This document shows, one piece after another, positions 5,845-11,961 of a stretch of DNA of 11,961 nucleotides. The translations under genes and the position numbers were made by a program. Numbering within the stretch: position 1 is the stretch's first letter; every line of letters begins with the position of its first letter. Source of the stretch: an uncultured Senegalimassilia sp. (lineage in GTDB: Bacteria > Actinomycetota > Coriobacteriia > Coriobacteriales > Eggerthellaceae); the NCBI RefSeq assembly GCF_934636665.1, contig NZ_CAKUAT010000028.1, positions 1-11,961 of the forward strand, given 5' to 3'. The notes beneath the pieces are model-generated. The model was not told the DNA's origin, ran no database searches, and saw only the letters and a program-made list of their open reading frames with translations.

Positions 5845-6702
5845 CTATTTCGCCTTCAGGCTAGCCATGACCAGCGCCTGGCCGAACAGCCGGCCGCCGC
5901 CGTTTGCCACCGCGAACTTTGCACGCTCAGGGTCGTTCACGACCGAACCCGCAAGCTCGTGCACGCCGCGTTCGAAGAGCGCCGGCGTCATGACCACGCT
6001 CGGGCCCACCATCACCGTGGTGGCGCGCCGCGCCAGATCGAGCAGGCGCGGCGCGGTCTTGTTGATCAGCGTCACGCCGGTGATGAACGCGTAATCCGCC
6101 TGCGGCATCACGTACTCGCACCCCGGGTCGGGCGTGTCCAGGCCATCGCGGCAGTTCCGTTCCAAAACAGTGAGGTTTGCATACTCGGCGATATCGGCCA
6201 CATTCGGAAAATGCCCCACCACCACAACATTCGCGTCGCCCTTTTCGGCGATTTGCGGCTTGTACGCGCAAAACGCGTCCTTCTGCCCGTTGCCTCCGCG
6301 CTCGTCCTCGCCGTGGTGCTCGGAGGGGTCGGCGAACTCGCAGCCCAACGGGGCGAGCAGCTCGCGACGCGAATACCACGCGTTCAGCGCCGCAATGCCC
6401 AACGTGGCCTCTTGGAAGCACCAGGACTTCGACAGCTCGGCTACCTGGCGCAGCTCCATGCCGCGCAAATCCATCTTATACGTGCGCTTCCCACCTCCGC
6501 GCACAGTGAACGCCACGCCCATACCGCAATCCGCCTCGACGTAAGACCAGTTCAGCCCAAGGCAGTAATCGCGCACCAGCACGCCCTCGGGAATGCCCGC
6601 GATCATCTGGTTGTACAGGTCCCACGCGGTCCCCGACGCTTCCGTACCCGGAAACGCGATCGCCGTCGCCCGCAAACCCGCCTGATTCTGTTGCGCCGCC
6701 AT
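5845..6702 (-). CDS. DUF4213/DUF364 putative heavy-metal chelation protein (285 aa)
   Basis: This is a cytoplasmic two-domain protein. Residues about 25-115 fit the DUF4213 domain (an enolase N-terminal-like fold in the solved family member). Residues about 145-282 fit the DUF364 Rossmann-like domain. Visible family marks are VVGHFP (161-166), a strand ending LERNC (180-184), the acidic DTPDPGCEYVMPQADY (189-204), ITGVTLINKT (207-216) and GPS (233-235). The family is thought to bind metal or a small pterin-like ligand; its reaction is not established. The ATG follows AAGGGG by about 5 bases. The gene is divergent from the THEP1-like NTPase, sharing a 112-bp spacer, which suggests linked regulation. 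The minus-strand TATAAG at 6749-6754 is a weak candidate -10. Confidence 0.85.
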   Translation of the reverse strand: MAAQQNQAGLRATAIAFPGTEASGTAWDLYNQMIAGIPEGVLVRDYCLGLNWSYVEADCGMGVAFTVRGGGKRTYKMDLRGMELRQVAELSKSWCFQEATLGIAALNAWYSRRELLAPLGCEFADPSEHHGEDERGGNGQKDAFCAYKPQIAEKGDANVVVVGHFPNVADIAEYANLTVLERNCRDGLDTPDPGCEYVMPQADYAFITGVTLINKTAPRLLDLARRATTVMVGPSVVMTPALFERGVHELAGSVVNDPERAKFAVANGGGRLFGQALVMASLKAK

Positions 6703-6814
6703 AACGCCCCTTCCTTAACGACATCGAAAATGCCAGCTTACGGCTATTCTTATATCAGTATTATCGCCGCTTGCCTATAATGTAACGCATCATAGGACGA
6801 AAGAAGGGGTCAGC
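6703..6814. promoter_or_regulatory. Divergent promoter region between DUF364 and THEP1-like genes
   Basis: This AT-richer spacer holds a plus-strand -10 TATAAT (6776-6781) 33 bases before the GTG at 6815, without a recognisable -35 box at the right distance. A minus-strand TATAAG (6749-6754) lies 46 bases before the DUF364 start. A short inverted repeat, CCTAT/ATAGG (6774-6778 and 6792-6796), brackets the plus-strand -10 and could be an operator half-site pair. Only the TATAAT is convincing. Confidence 0.45.
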
Positions 6815-7690
6815 GTGCTGTTTCTACTCACCGGCGACGTGCAGATCGGCAAAACCAGATGGCTGGAGGACCTGTGCACCAGCCTGCAAGCAGCAGGCAC
6901 GTGCGTGGCAGGCGTGGTGGCGCCCGGGCAATGGGTGCCGCGGCCCGAAGGCCAGCCCGGCGGCAAGCACAGCTTCGACGGGGCCGGGCGCTTCGAGAAG
7001 CTGGGCATCGACAACGTGCTGCTGCCGCAGGGCAAGCGCATCGAGTTCGCACGCCGCCGCGACCTGGCCGCCAAGAGCAAAGCGTTCACGGAAGGGAAGC
7101 AAGCGAAGGCGGCGAAGCTGGGCTGGGCCATCTCCGACACCGCAATAGCGCAGGTCAACGCCCACTTCGCCGAACTGGCGAAACAGGCAAGCATCGCACC
7201 TGCCGACAGCGGCGCATATGACCCCACGACCGCGCAGGCCGAGGTCGACACCCCTGCAGCCGCACCGCTCGACAACGGCGTTTGCCCGCCCGTAGCCGCA
7301 GAAACCGCCGCCAAAATATCCCCGCTCGCACAAATCAACAGCGATGAACCCACAGTCGCGGCCACAGCCGCAAAAGCAGAGGGCAACGTGCTCGCTGCCG
7401 CACCAGCCGCCAACGAAACCCGGCTCGCCCCGCACGCGATGCTCGTGGTGGACGAGCTGGGCCGCCTCGAGCTTCTGCGCAGCTGCGGCCTGACCAACGC
7501 GCTGGCCATCCTCGACGCCGGCCCCACGCCGCAGTTTCCCCATGCCATAGCCGTGGTGCGTGAGACGCTGCTCGACGAGGCGCGCAAACGCTTCGAACCG
7601 CGCTGGGGCAAGGCAGCCGTCATCGGCCCCGACGACGCGGCCCGCAACCTCGTGCTCGAAACAGCGAGAGCCGCCGGGGGCGCCCACTGA
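6815..7690 (+). CDS. THEP1-like nucleoside-triphosphatase with alanine-rich insert (291 aa)
   Basis: This is a P-loop NTPase resembling the THEP1/NTPase_1 family, which hydrolyses nucleoside triphosphates. Walker A is GDVQIGKT at residues 7-14, immediately after a hydrophobic strand. Walker B is MLVVDELGRLEL at 209-220 with D213 and E214. FPHAIAVVRE (241-250) is the typical following strand. The family is usually 170-190 residues. The excess lies in an Ala/Pro/Thr-rich, probably disordered linker at about 123-203, between the N-terminal half and Walker B. The start is GTG at 6815, preceded by AAGGGG with a 5-6 base gap. The paired divergent DUF364 gene suggests a metal- or cofactor-linked role, but this is inference. 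The stop is followed in the same frame by an IS3 remnant. Confidence 0.8.
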   Translation: MLFLLTGDVQIGKTRWLEDLCTSLQAAGTCVAGVVAPGQWVPRPEGQPGGKHSFDGAGRFEKLGIDNVLLPQGKRIEFARRRDLAAKSKAFTEGKQAKAAKLGWAISDTAIAQVNAHFAELAKQASIAPADSGAYDPTTAQAEVDTPAAAPLDNGVCPPVAAETAAKISPLAQINSDEPTVAATAAKAEGNVLAAAPAANETRLAPHAMLVVDELGRLELLRSCGLTNALAILDAGPTPQFPHAIAVVRETLLDEARKRFEPRWGKAAVIGPDDAARNLVLETARAAGGAH

Positions 7691-7705
7691 GCCGCACGCA
7701 CGCGG

Positions 7706-7943
7706 GAAACCGCCGGCATAGTGCAGAGCATGTCCCGCAAGGGGAACTGCATCGGCAACGGCGCGACCGAGCAGGTTTTCGGGCATTTGAAGGGCGAGTT
7801 CTTCAGGGGGCAGGAAGTGGCCCGACTTCGAGTCGTTCAAGGCTGACCTGAACGCCTACGTGACCTGCTGGAACACGCAGAGACGGCAGGTCAAACTGAA
7901 GGGACTGACCCCGGAGGAGTTCCGGAATCAGTCCCTTGCGGCG
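7706..7943 (+). pseudogene. IS3-family transposase OrfB remnant, 5'-truncated and frameshifted
   Basis: The plus strand encodes the C-terminal end of an IS3-type integrase. AGIVQSMSRKGNCIGNGATEQ starts near 7709, and the catalytic Glu is kept in ATEQ. VFGHLKGEFFRGQE follows and then the frame breaks. One extra base near 7817 moves the reading into the next frame, where PDFESFKADLNAYVTCWNTQ and GLTPEEFRNQSLAA continue to 7943. The DDE domain's first two Asp residues and everything upstream are missing. The following bases to about 7989 (TTTAGGCCGTCCAAGTTTTG, then a run ending CCCCGTTTC) resemble the right end of an IS150-type element. This is dead debris of a different element from the one at 7990-9423, which lies in opposite orientation right beside it. 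Confidence 0.85.
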
Positions 7944-8009
7944 TTGTTCTTATTTAGGCCGTCCAAGTTTTGCAAAGGACCCCGTTTCCTGAACATCAAA
8001 AGAAGTGAA

Positions 8010-8909
8010 TCAGGCAGCCCGGCCGAGTCTGTACTCGACTGGGCTGCTTCCGTCTAGGCGTTTCTTGATGCGCACGTTGTTGTACCAGTCGATGTACTTT
8101 CCCAAATCCCTTTCGAAAACGTCGGGATCGTCTCCCTCCCAATCGTAGTAGAGCTCGGTCTTGACCATCGAGAAGAAGTTTTCAGCCTTCGCATTGTCGA
8201 GGCAGTTTCCTTTGCGGGACATGGACTGGACGATCCCCATCCGCTCAAGCGCGAGTCTGTAGGCGGGCATCTGGTACTGCCAGCCCATGTCCGAATGCAG
8301 CAACGGGGCGCCTTCGCCATCGAGCCTGCCCTCGAGGCCCGCCAACATCTCGAGGACCATCTTCATGTTCGGGGACCTGGATATCGAGTAGGCGACGACC
8401 TCGTCGTTGTAAAGGTCCACCACGGGCGAAAGGTAGAGCTTCGTGCCGCCCACCTTGAATTCGGTGACATCGGCCACCAGCTTGGTCATCGGGCCCTCCG
8501 CCTTGAAGTCGCGGGCCAGCAGGTTCGGGGAGGACTTGCCGACCTGGCCCATGTAAGATCGGTACTTCCTGCGTCTGCGGGTCCGGCACAGCAGCCCCTC
8601 CTCGCGCATGACCTTGAGCACCGTCTTGTCGGCGATACGGATGCCGGCCGCTTTGCGCAACGCAGTGGCAACGCGTCGGTATCCATACCTGAACTGAGAT
8701 TTCTCGCATATCTCCACTATGACCGGCCGCTCGACTGCCTGCCTGTCGGAGGGAGGGTTCGCCTCGTGGTAATAGTAGGTGGAGCGCGACATCCCCATGA
8801 GCTTCAGGAGCGTGGAGAGTGGGTATTCCCGCCTCAGCGACTTCACTATCTCGTGCTTCCGCCTGTTGCCGAGAGGTCCGTCGCCGAGGCGGCCATTCGT
8901 TTTAAGATC
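8010..8909 (-). CDS. IS3-family transposase OrfB (integrase domain)
   Basis: This is the catalytic half of the transposase, with about 299 codons from the frameshift zone to the stop at 8010-8012. An HTH_21-like segment covers residues about 60-115 (EICEKSQFRYGYRRVATALR). The rve integrase core follows with D147 (LVADVTEF), D207 (LLHSDMGWQYQ) and E243 (NAKAENFF). There are 35 residues between the second Asp and the Glu, the IS3 DD(35)E spacing. The frame extends upstream to 9212 but there it only overlaps orfA. The protein is most likely made as an OrfAB fusion of about 440 residues through a -1 shift at 8899-8905, so the start given is the approximate entry point and not an initiation codon. 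Confidence 0.85.
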   Translation of the reverse strand, partial: DLKTNGRLGDGPLGNRRKHEIVKSLRREYPLSTLLKLMGMSRSTYYYHEANPPSDRQAVERPVIVEICEKSQFRYGYRRVATALRKAAGIRIADKTVLKVMREEGLLCRTRRRRKYRSYMGQVGKSSPNLLARDFKAEGPMTKLVADVTEFKVGGTKLYLSPVVDLYNDEVVAYSISRSPNMKMVLEMLAGLEGRLDGEGAPLLHSDMGWQYQMPAYRLALERMGIVQSMSRKGNCLDNAKAENFFSMVKTELYYDWEGDDPDVFERDLGKYIDWYNNVRIKKRLDGSSPVEYRLGRAA

Positions 8910-9331
8910 TCCACCTCCATCTCGAGGCGGGCGCACCGCTGCTCGAGGGTCTCCTCGCTCGCGGGCTCCTTCCTCCTTCGCCCCGATGGATGGACGACGA
9001 GGGCGTCCTCGCCTCCCTCTCGGTACCGCTTCACCCAGTCTCGTATCTGCGCGCTGTTGCGCACGCCATGCTCGAGGGCGAGGGCTTTGTAGTCGCCCTC
9101 GCCACGGAGATAGGCTTCTACGACGCGAAGCTTGAACTCCTGGGGGTAGCGGTTGTTCTTTCTCGGCCTGTCTATAGCCCCGACGCCGCCTTGGTCGATC
9201 CTCTCCCTCCAAAGCTTCACGGTTGACTTCGTAAGACCAAACTCGTGTTGCAGCATGGTGATGGTCGCGCCATCGGCGTACCTGTCCGCAAAGCGCTGCT
9301 TAAACTCAGCGGAGTAATCCTTGCTCAGCAA
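8846..9331 (-). CDS. IS3-family transposase OrfA (161 aa, TTG start)
   Basis: This is the DNA-binding half of the transposase. Residues about 5-50 (SAEFKQRFADRYADG, LTKSTVKLWRERID) and 62-110 (YPQEFKLRVVEAYLRG, IRDWVKRYREGG) form two helix-turn-helix units. They are followed by a basic stretch GRRRKE (117-122) and a leucine-zipper-like helix, LEQRCARLEMEVEILK (129-144), for multimerisation. A TTG at 9329-9331 is the likely start; there is no ATG at this point and the ribosome site (GGGGG) is only fair. It overlaps orfB, as usual for the family. Confidence 0.85.
   Translation of the reverse strand: MLSKDYSAEFKQRFADRYADGATITMLQHEFGLTKSTVKLWRERIDQGGVGAIDRPRKNNRYPQEFKLRVVEAYLRGEGDYKALALEHGVRNSAQIRDWVKRYREGGEDALVVHPSGRRRKEPASEETLEQRCARLEMEVEILKRMAASATDLSATGGSTR
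8899..8905 (-). other. Probable programmed -1 frameshift site linking orfA to orfB
   Basis: On the minus strand the heptamer TTAAAAC is read in orfA as TTA AAA C. Sliding one base back lets the lysine tRNA re-pair perfectly with AAA and continues as ACG AAT GGC in the orfB frame. The orfB frame is -1 relative to orfA and has no stop between this point and its end. IS3 elements typically use an A-rich slippery site here. The site lies at orfA codon 143-144, inside the zipper, as expected. Confidence 0.65.
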
Positions 9332-9352
9332 ATCAACCCCCTAACGCAGAAG

Positions 9353-9397
9353 ACCCCTATAGGAGAAGCAGAACATTGTCTGTCCAACTATAGGGGT
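9353..9397. other. 10-bp inverted repeat in the IS leader, upstream of orfA
   Basis: The arms ACCCCTATAG (9353-9362) and CTATAGGGGT (9388-9397) are perfect complements with a 25-base loop, between the right end of the element and the orfA start. Such leader structures can sequester the ribosome site in transcripts that enter from outside the element. A minus-strand TGGACA (9381-9386) and TATAGG (9356-9361) with 19-base spacing could be the transposase promoter, but this is weak. Confidence 0.45.
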
Positions 9398-9501
9398 TCA
9401 CTGCACTTTTGGGGCGCAGTTCACGTACGGTCGGCTCCCGTGGTTTCAAGAAGCAAAACATATCGCTAGCAAAACTTCCTCTGTACCACTGGTTCGCAGA
9501 T

Positions 9502-9547
9502 ATGCCAGGCGGGGCTTCGGTACACACTCGTCTGCCCCGCCTGGCAT
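9502..9547 (-). terminator. Strong GC-rich hairpin after the ABC transporter operon
   Basis: The arms ATGCCAGGCGGGGC (9502-9515) and GCCCCGCCTGGCAT (9534-9547) are perfect 14-bp complements with an 18-base loop. They begin 10 bases after the stop codon of the minus-strand ABC gene. There is no following T run on either strand, so if it terminates it is of the tail-less kind often proposed for GC-rich actinobacteria. Otherwise it protects the 3' end of the message. The remainder of 9424-9557 shows no gene. Confidence 0.6.
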
Positions 9548-9557
9548 CGCCTTTGCG

Positions 9558-11303
9558 TTAAAGCACCCACGCTTCGCTTTCGCGCTGCAGCTCCAACATG
9601 CGGCGGTATCTACCATCGGGCTTCTCGCGCAGCTCTGCCGGGCTTCCCTGCTCCACCACACAACCACCTTCGAGCACCACAATCTTGTCGGCATTGTCAA
9701 CCGTGCGCATACGATGTGCGATAACGAGTACCGTCTTGCCTTGAAGCAATTCAGAAAGAGCAGCTTGCACGTATGTCTCGTTTTCCACGTCGAGTGAGGC
9801 CGTTGCTTCATCGAGCAGCACGATCGGAGCGTCTTTCAGCAGGGCACGCGCAATCGAGATACGCTGGCGTTCACCACCGGAAAGCCTGCTGCCGTTTTCC
9901 CCGATCATGGTGTCGTAGCCGTTGGGCAAACGCTCCACGAACTCGTCGCAGCGCGCCGCCCTCGCCGCAGCAAGAACCTCCTCGTTCGTAGCATCCTTCT
10001 TCCCGAGGCGAATGTTCTCACGCACGGTATCGTCAAAGAGCACCACGTCCTGGAACACCTCGGAGAATGCAGAAAGCAGCGTTTCCGGATCGACAGTAGA
10101 GACGTCGACGCCTCCCACGAAGACCGCGCCAGAGCTTACGTCCCAAAAACGCGAAGCAAGCTTGACAGCTGTACTCTTCCCCGAACCAGACGCGCCCACA
10201 AGCGCTGTCACCTGCCCTTCTCGCGCCTTGAACGATACGCCGTCCAAAACATCCTCGCCGTCGGCGTATGCGAAGCCCACGTCTTCGAAGACCACGTCAT
10301 AGCCTTGAGGCTCAAACGAGGTGCTACCCGTCTGGACCGGCTCGTTCTCGATGGCACGCATGCGCTTCAGGCTCAAGCTCATGTCCATCAACTCGGCTAC
10401 AGCCTGCAAAACAACGTTGATGGGATCGTAGACCCTCGTCACCGCCAACAGGTATACAAAGAACACGAGGAAGTCGACTTGCCCCGTCACGAGCAGCATC
10501 GTCCCCACCACGATGACGGATGCGATTCCCAGACGCAGAAAGCCTTGGGCAGAGCATACCGCCACGCCCATAGCCAACTCGGCATCGATCTTCTCTCTCT
10601 CGAAACGATCGATGCGGCAATCAAGCTCATCCTGGAATGCGCCCACCTTGTTGAGAGAGCGTATCTCACGATGGCATTCAAGGTATTCCTGCAGACCATC
10701 GGCAAACGAAAGGGACGCCGCATTCTTCTTCGCGGTATGTGACTTCTGGATGTGCGCAGTCAGAAGCAACGCCGCGAGCGCCACGGGAATGGGCCAGAGG
10801 GCAGATGCCGCCAACCTCCAGTCGAACGCGAACATCATAGCGGCGAATACCAGCGTCGAAGCGCCCATGCCGAAAATCTGCGGCATAGTGTGCGAGAACA
10901 GGCGCTCCTGATCGGAACAGTCCTTCATGATAACGCTCGTCAAATCGGACAAATCGCGCCTTCCGAAAAACGAGAGCGGAAGCAGGCGCAAACGCTCCGC
11001 GATGGCGATACGCTTGCGGGCGCTTTCTTGGTAGACCACCGTGTACGTCGCGCGATATTCCCACATCTGTGTGACGAACATCACAACAAGTGCCGCCACA
11101 ATGCCCGCTGCGTAGAGCGCCATGCTTGGCAGGCCAACTGAAGGGTTGTCCAAGTACCTTATGAAATCGCTTGCGACGAAGTACAGCACCACGATGGGCA
11201 GCATCAGCATCAGGTTCGCCAACGCACAGAACCCAGCACCGCGTATAAAATCCTTCATGCCTTGATCGGTCAAGGCAAAAGCATCTTGAATCCTACGCCA
11301 CAT
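9558..11303 (-). CDS. ABC transporter permease/ATP-binding protein, second subunit of a heterodimer (581 aa)
   Basis: This is a half-transporter with an exporter-type membrane domain fused to an ATPase, placed in the cytoplasmic membrane. About six membrane helices lie within residues 22-300, for example LMLMLPIVVLYFVA (31-44), MALYAAGIVAALVVMFV (61-77) and ASVIVVGTMLLV (261-272). The ATPase shows Walker A GASGSGKST (370-378), Q-loop Gln418, signature LSGGE (474-478), Walker B with D498 and catalytic E499, and His530. The ATG at 11303 overlaps the end of the upstream ABC gene by 11 bases and follows AAGGGGG at 8 bases, implying translational coupling; a longer frame to 11450 would overlap that gene far more. 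With its partner it resembles YbtPQ/IrtAB-type siderophore importers with an exporter fold. The substrate is not visible. Confidence 0.88.
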   Translation of the reverse strand: MWRRIQDAFALTDQGMKDFIRGAGFCALANLMLMLPIVVLYFVASDFIRYLDNPSVGLPSMALYAAGIVAALVVMFVTQMWEYRATYTVVYQESARKRIAIAERLRLLPLSFFGRRDLSDLTSVIMKDCSDQERLFSHTMPQIFGMGASTLVFAAMMFAFDWRLAASALWPIPVALAALLLTAHIQKSHTAKKNAASLSFADGLQEYLECHREIRSLNKVGAFQDELDCRIDRFEREKIDAELAMGVAVCSAQGFLRLGIASVIVVGTMLLVTGQVDFLVFFVYLLAVTRVYDPINVVLQAVAELMDMSLSLKRMRAIENEPVQTGSTSFEPQGYDVVFEDVGFAYADGEDVLDGVSFKAREGQVTALVGASGSGKSTAVKLASRFWDVSSGAVFVGGVDVSTVDPETLLSAFSEVFQDVVLFDDTVRENIRLGKKDATNEEVLAAARAARCDEFVERLPNGYDTMIGENGSRLSGGERQRISIARALLKDAPIVLLDEATASLDVENETYVQAALSELLQGKTVLVIAHRMRTVDNADKIVVLEGGCVVEQGSPAELREKPDGRYRRMLELQRESEAWVL

Positions 11304-11961
11304 GGCCGTCACCCCCTTCAATCCTCCACGTCGCGCTCGTTCGGTAGTCTCGCCACATGCGCGCATACAGTCCGCCTTGCGCGACGAGTTCTTCATGGGT
11401 ACCCTGTTCCGCGACAGAACCACGGTCGATGACGAAAATGCGATCCGCATTCACGACGGTTGACAGACGGTGTGCGATCATAAGCACCGTCTTGTCTGCG
11501 CAAAGCGTTGCAAGAGCGGCCTGGATCAGTGCCTCATTTTCGGGGTCGGCAAACGCCGTCGCCTCGTCGAGAACCACAATTGGGGCTCCCTTCAGAATGG
11601 CACGCGCAAGCGCGATGCGCTGACGCTCTCCCCCGGAAAGATACACGCCAGCTTTTCCTACCACGGTGTTCACGCCATCGGGAAACTTGGCAATGATGTC
11701 ATCGCACTGGGCCGCATGAAGAGCCGCGAGCACCTCAGCATCGCTTGCATTGGGGCGGCCCGCACGCACGTTATCAGCCAAGCTTAGCTTGAACAGTCGA
11801 TCGTCTTGGAACACGAAAGAAACGGCACCCATCAGTTCCTCGGCAGGAATTCGTCGCACATCCGCCCCGCCCACGAGAACGACGCCCTCATCTGCGTCCC
11901 AAAAGCGCGGGACGAGCGACGCGAGCGTCGACTTGCCTCCGCCCGACGGCCCGACGAGAGC
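11293..11961 (-). CDS. ABC transporter permease/ATP-binding protein, first subunit, cut by the window edge
   Basis: Only the last 222 codons are present; the frame is open to the last base, so the gene continues to the right. The visible part is the ATPase domain. It begins ALVGPSGGGKST, which is Walker A at the edge, then has Q-loop VFQDDRLF, signature LSGGERQR, Walker B IVVLDEATAFADPENE and H-loop MIAHRLS. The D-loop FADPENE is a version I associate with the YbtP/YbtQ-like siderophore transporters. Its TAG (11293-11295) lies within the start of the partner gene, so the two are expressed together. The membrane domain and promoter lie outside the window. Confidence 0.88.
   Translation of the reverse strand, partial: ALVGPSGGGKSTLASLVPRFWDADEGVVLVGGADVRRIPAEELMGAVSFVFQDDRLFKLSLADNVRAGRPNASDAEVLAALHAAQCDDIIAKFPDGVNTVVGKAGVYLSGGERQRIALARAILKGAPIVVLDEATAFADPENEALIQAALATLCADKTVLMIAHRLSTVVNADRIFVIDRGSVAEQGTHEELVAQGGLYARMWRDYRTSATWRIEGGDGHVA

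Larger units (their letters stand above)
7990..9423 (-). mobile_element. IS3-family (IS150-like) insertion sequence, apparently complete
   Basis: The element encodes orfA and orfB on the minus strand and is about 1434 bp, normal for the family. The right end read inward begins TGAACTGCGCCCCAAAAG (from 9423), close to the IS150 type. The left end read inward begins TGAACATCAAAAGAAGTGAA (from 7990). Both share TGAAC, CAAAAG and AGTGAA, but with gaps of 4 and 2 bases, so the exact borders are moderately sure; an alternative right border is 9400, where TGAACCCC also starts. No clear target-site duplication is visible (TTCC on the left, CGTA on the right). Open frames and an intact DDE triad suggest it may still be active. 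Confidence 0.75.

Noticed and set aside
6824..7840. Long minus-strand open frames opposite the THEP1-like gene
   Set aside because: Walker A and B motifs and the GTG with its ribosome site support the plus-strand gene. The antisense frames lack domains and run through the IS remnant.
7990..9423. Target-site duplication for the insertion sequence
   Set aside because: The bases flanking the assigned ends (TTCC and CGTA) do not match, and shifting the right border to 9400 does not create a match either.
11304..11450. Upstream 49-residue extension of the ABC subunit at 9558-11303
   Set aside because: It would lie entirely within the coding sequence of the preceding ABC gene in another frame, while the ATG at 11303 has a well-placed ribosome site and normal family length.

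Overview
The window is a GC-rich bacterial chromosomal segment, and most genes lie on the minus strand. Gene content points to an actinobacterium of the Coriobacteriia, probably Eggerthellaceae: a Ski2-like helicase with a DUF3516-type tail, a short 3-hydroxyacyl-CoA dehydrogenase, a DUF4213/DUF364 metal-chelation protein beside a THEP1-type NTPase, IS150-like IS3 elements and a YbtPQ/IrtAB-like ABC pair. This placement is inference from protein families and composition; no search was run.

Layout, left to right. Positions 1-76 are a pure AGTG microsatellite running off the left edge. A lineage-specific hypothetical protein follows (95-730, minus), with an internal 23-residue duplication. The gene-free stretch 731-1119 holds a perfect 14-bp hairpin palindrome (810-847) and an array of diverged ~46-bp tandem repeats (about 858-1137). 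The array's last copy is the 3' end of the next gene, the dehydrogenase (1120-2058, minus). A 250-bp spacer with an 11-bp inverted repeat separates this from the 872-residue helicase (2309-4927, minus).

Next is a two-gene minus-strand operon, DUF4160 (5353-5619) then DUF2442 (5076-5342). It is driven by an exact sigma70 consensus promoter (TTGACA-17-TATAAT) overlapped by a perfect 15-bp inverted repeat, which looks like an operator. A divergent pair follows: DUF4213/DUF364 (5845-6702, minus) and a THEP1-like NTPase with an alanine-rich linker (6815-7690, plus).

Positions 7706-9423 are transposon territory. A truncated, frameshifted IS3 transposase remnant on the plus strand abuts a nearly complete IS3/IS150-type element (7990-9423) on the minus strand, with orfA, orfB and a probable -1 frameshift site. 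The right end holds two overlapping genes for a heterodimeric ABC exporter-fold transporter (9558-11303, and 11293 to beyond the window edge), closed by a strong hairpin at 9502-9547.

No tRNA, rRNA or CRISPR array was seen. The least ordinary pieces are the promoter/operator of the DUF4160-DUF2442 operon and the 46-bp repeat array grown from a gene's 3' end.
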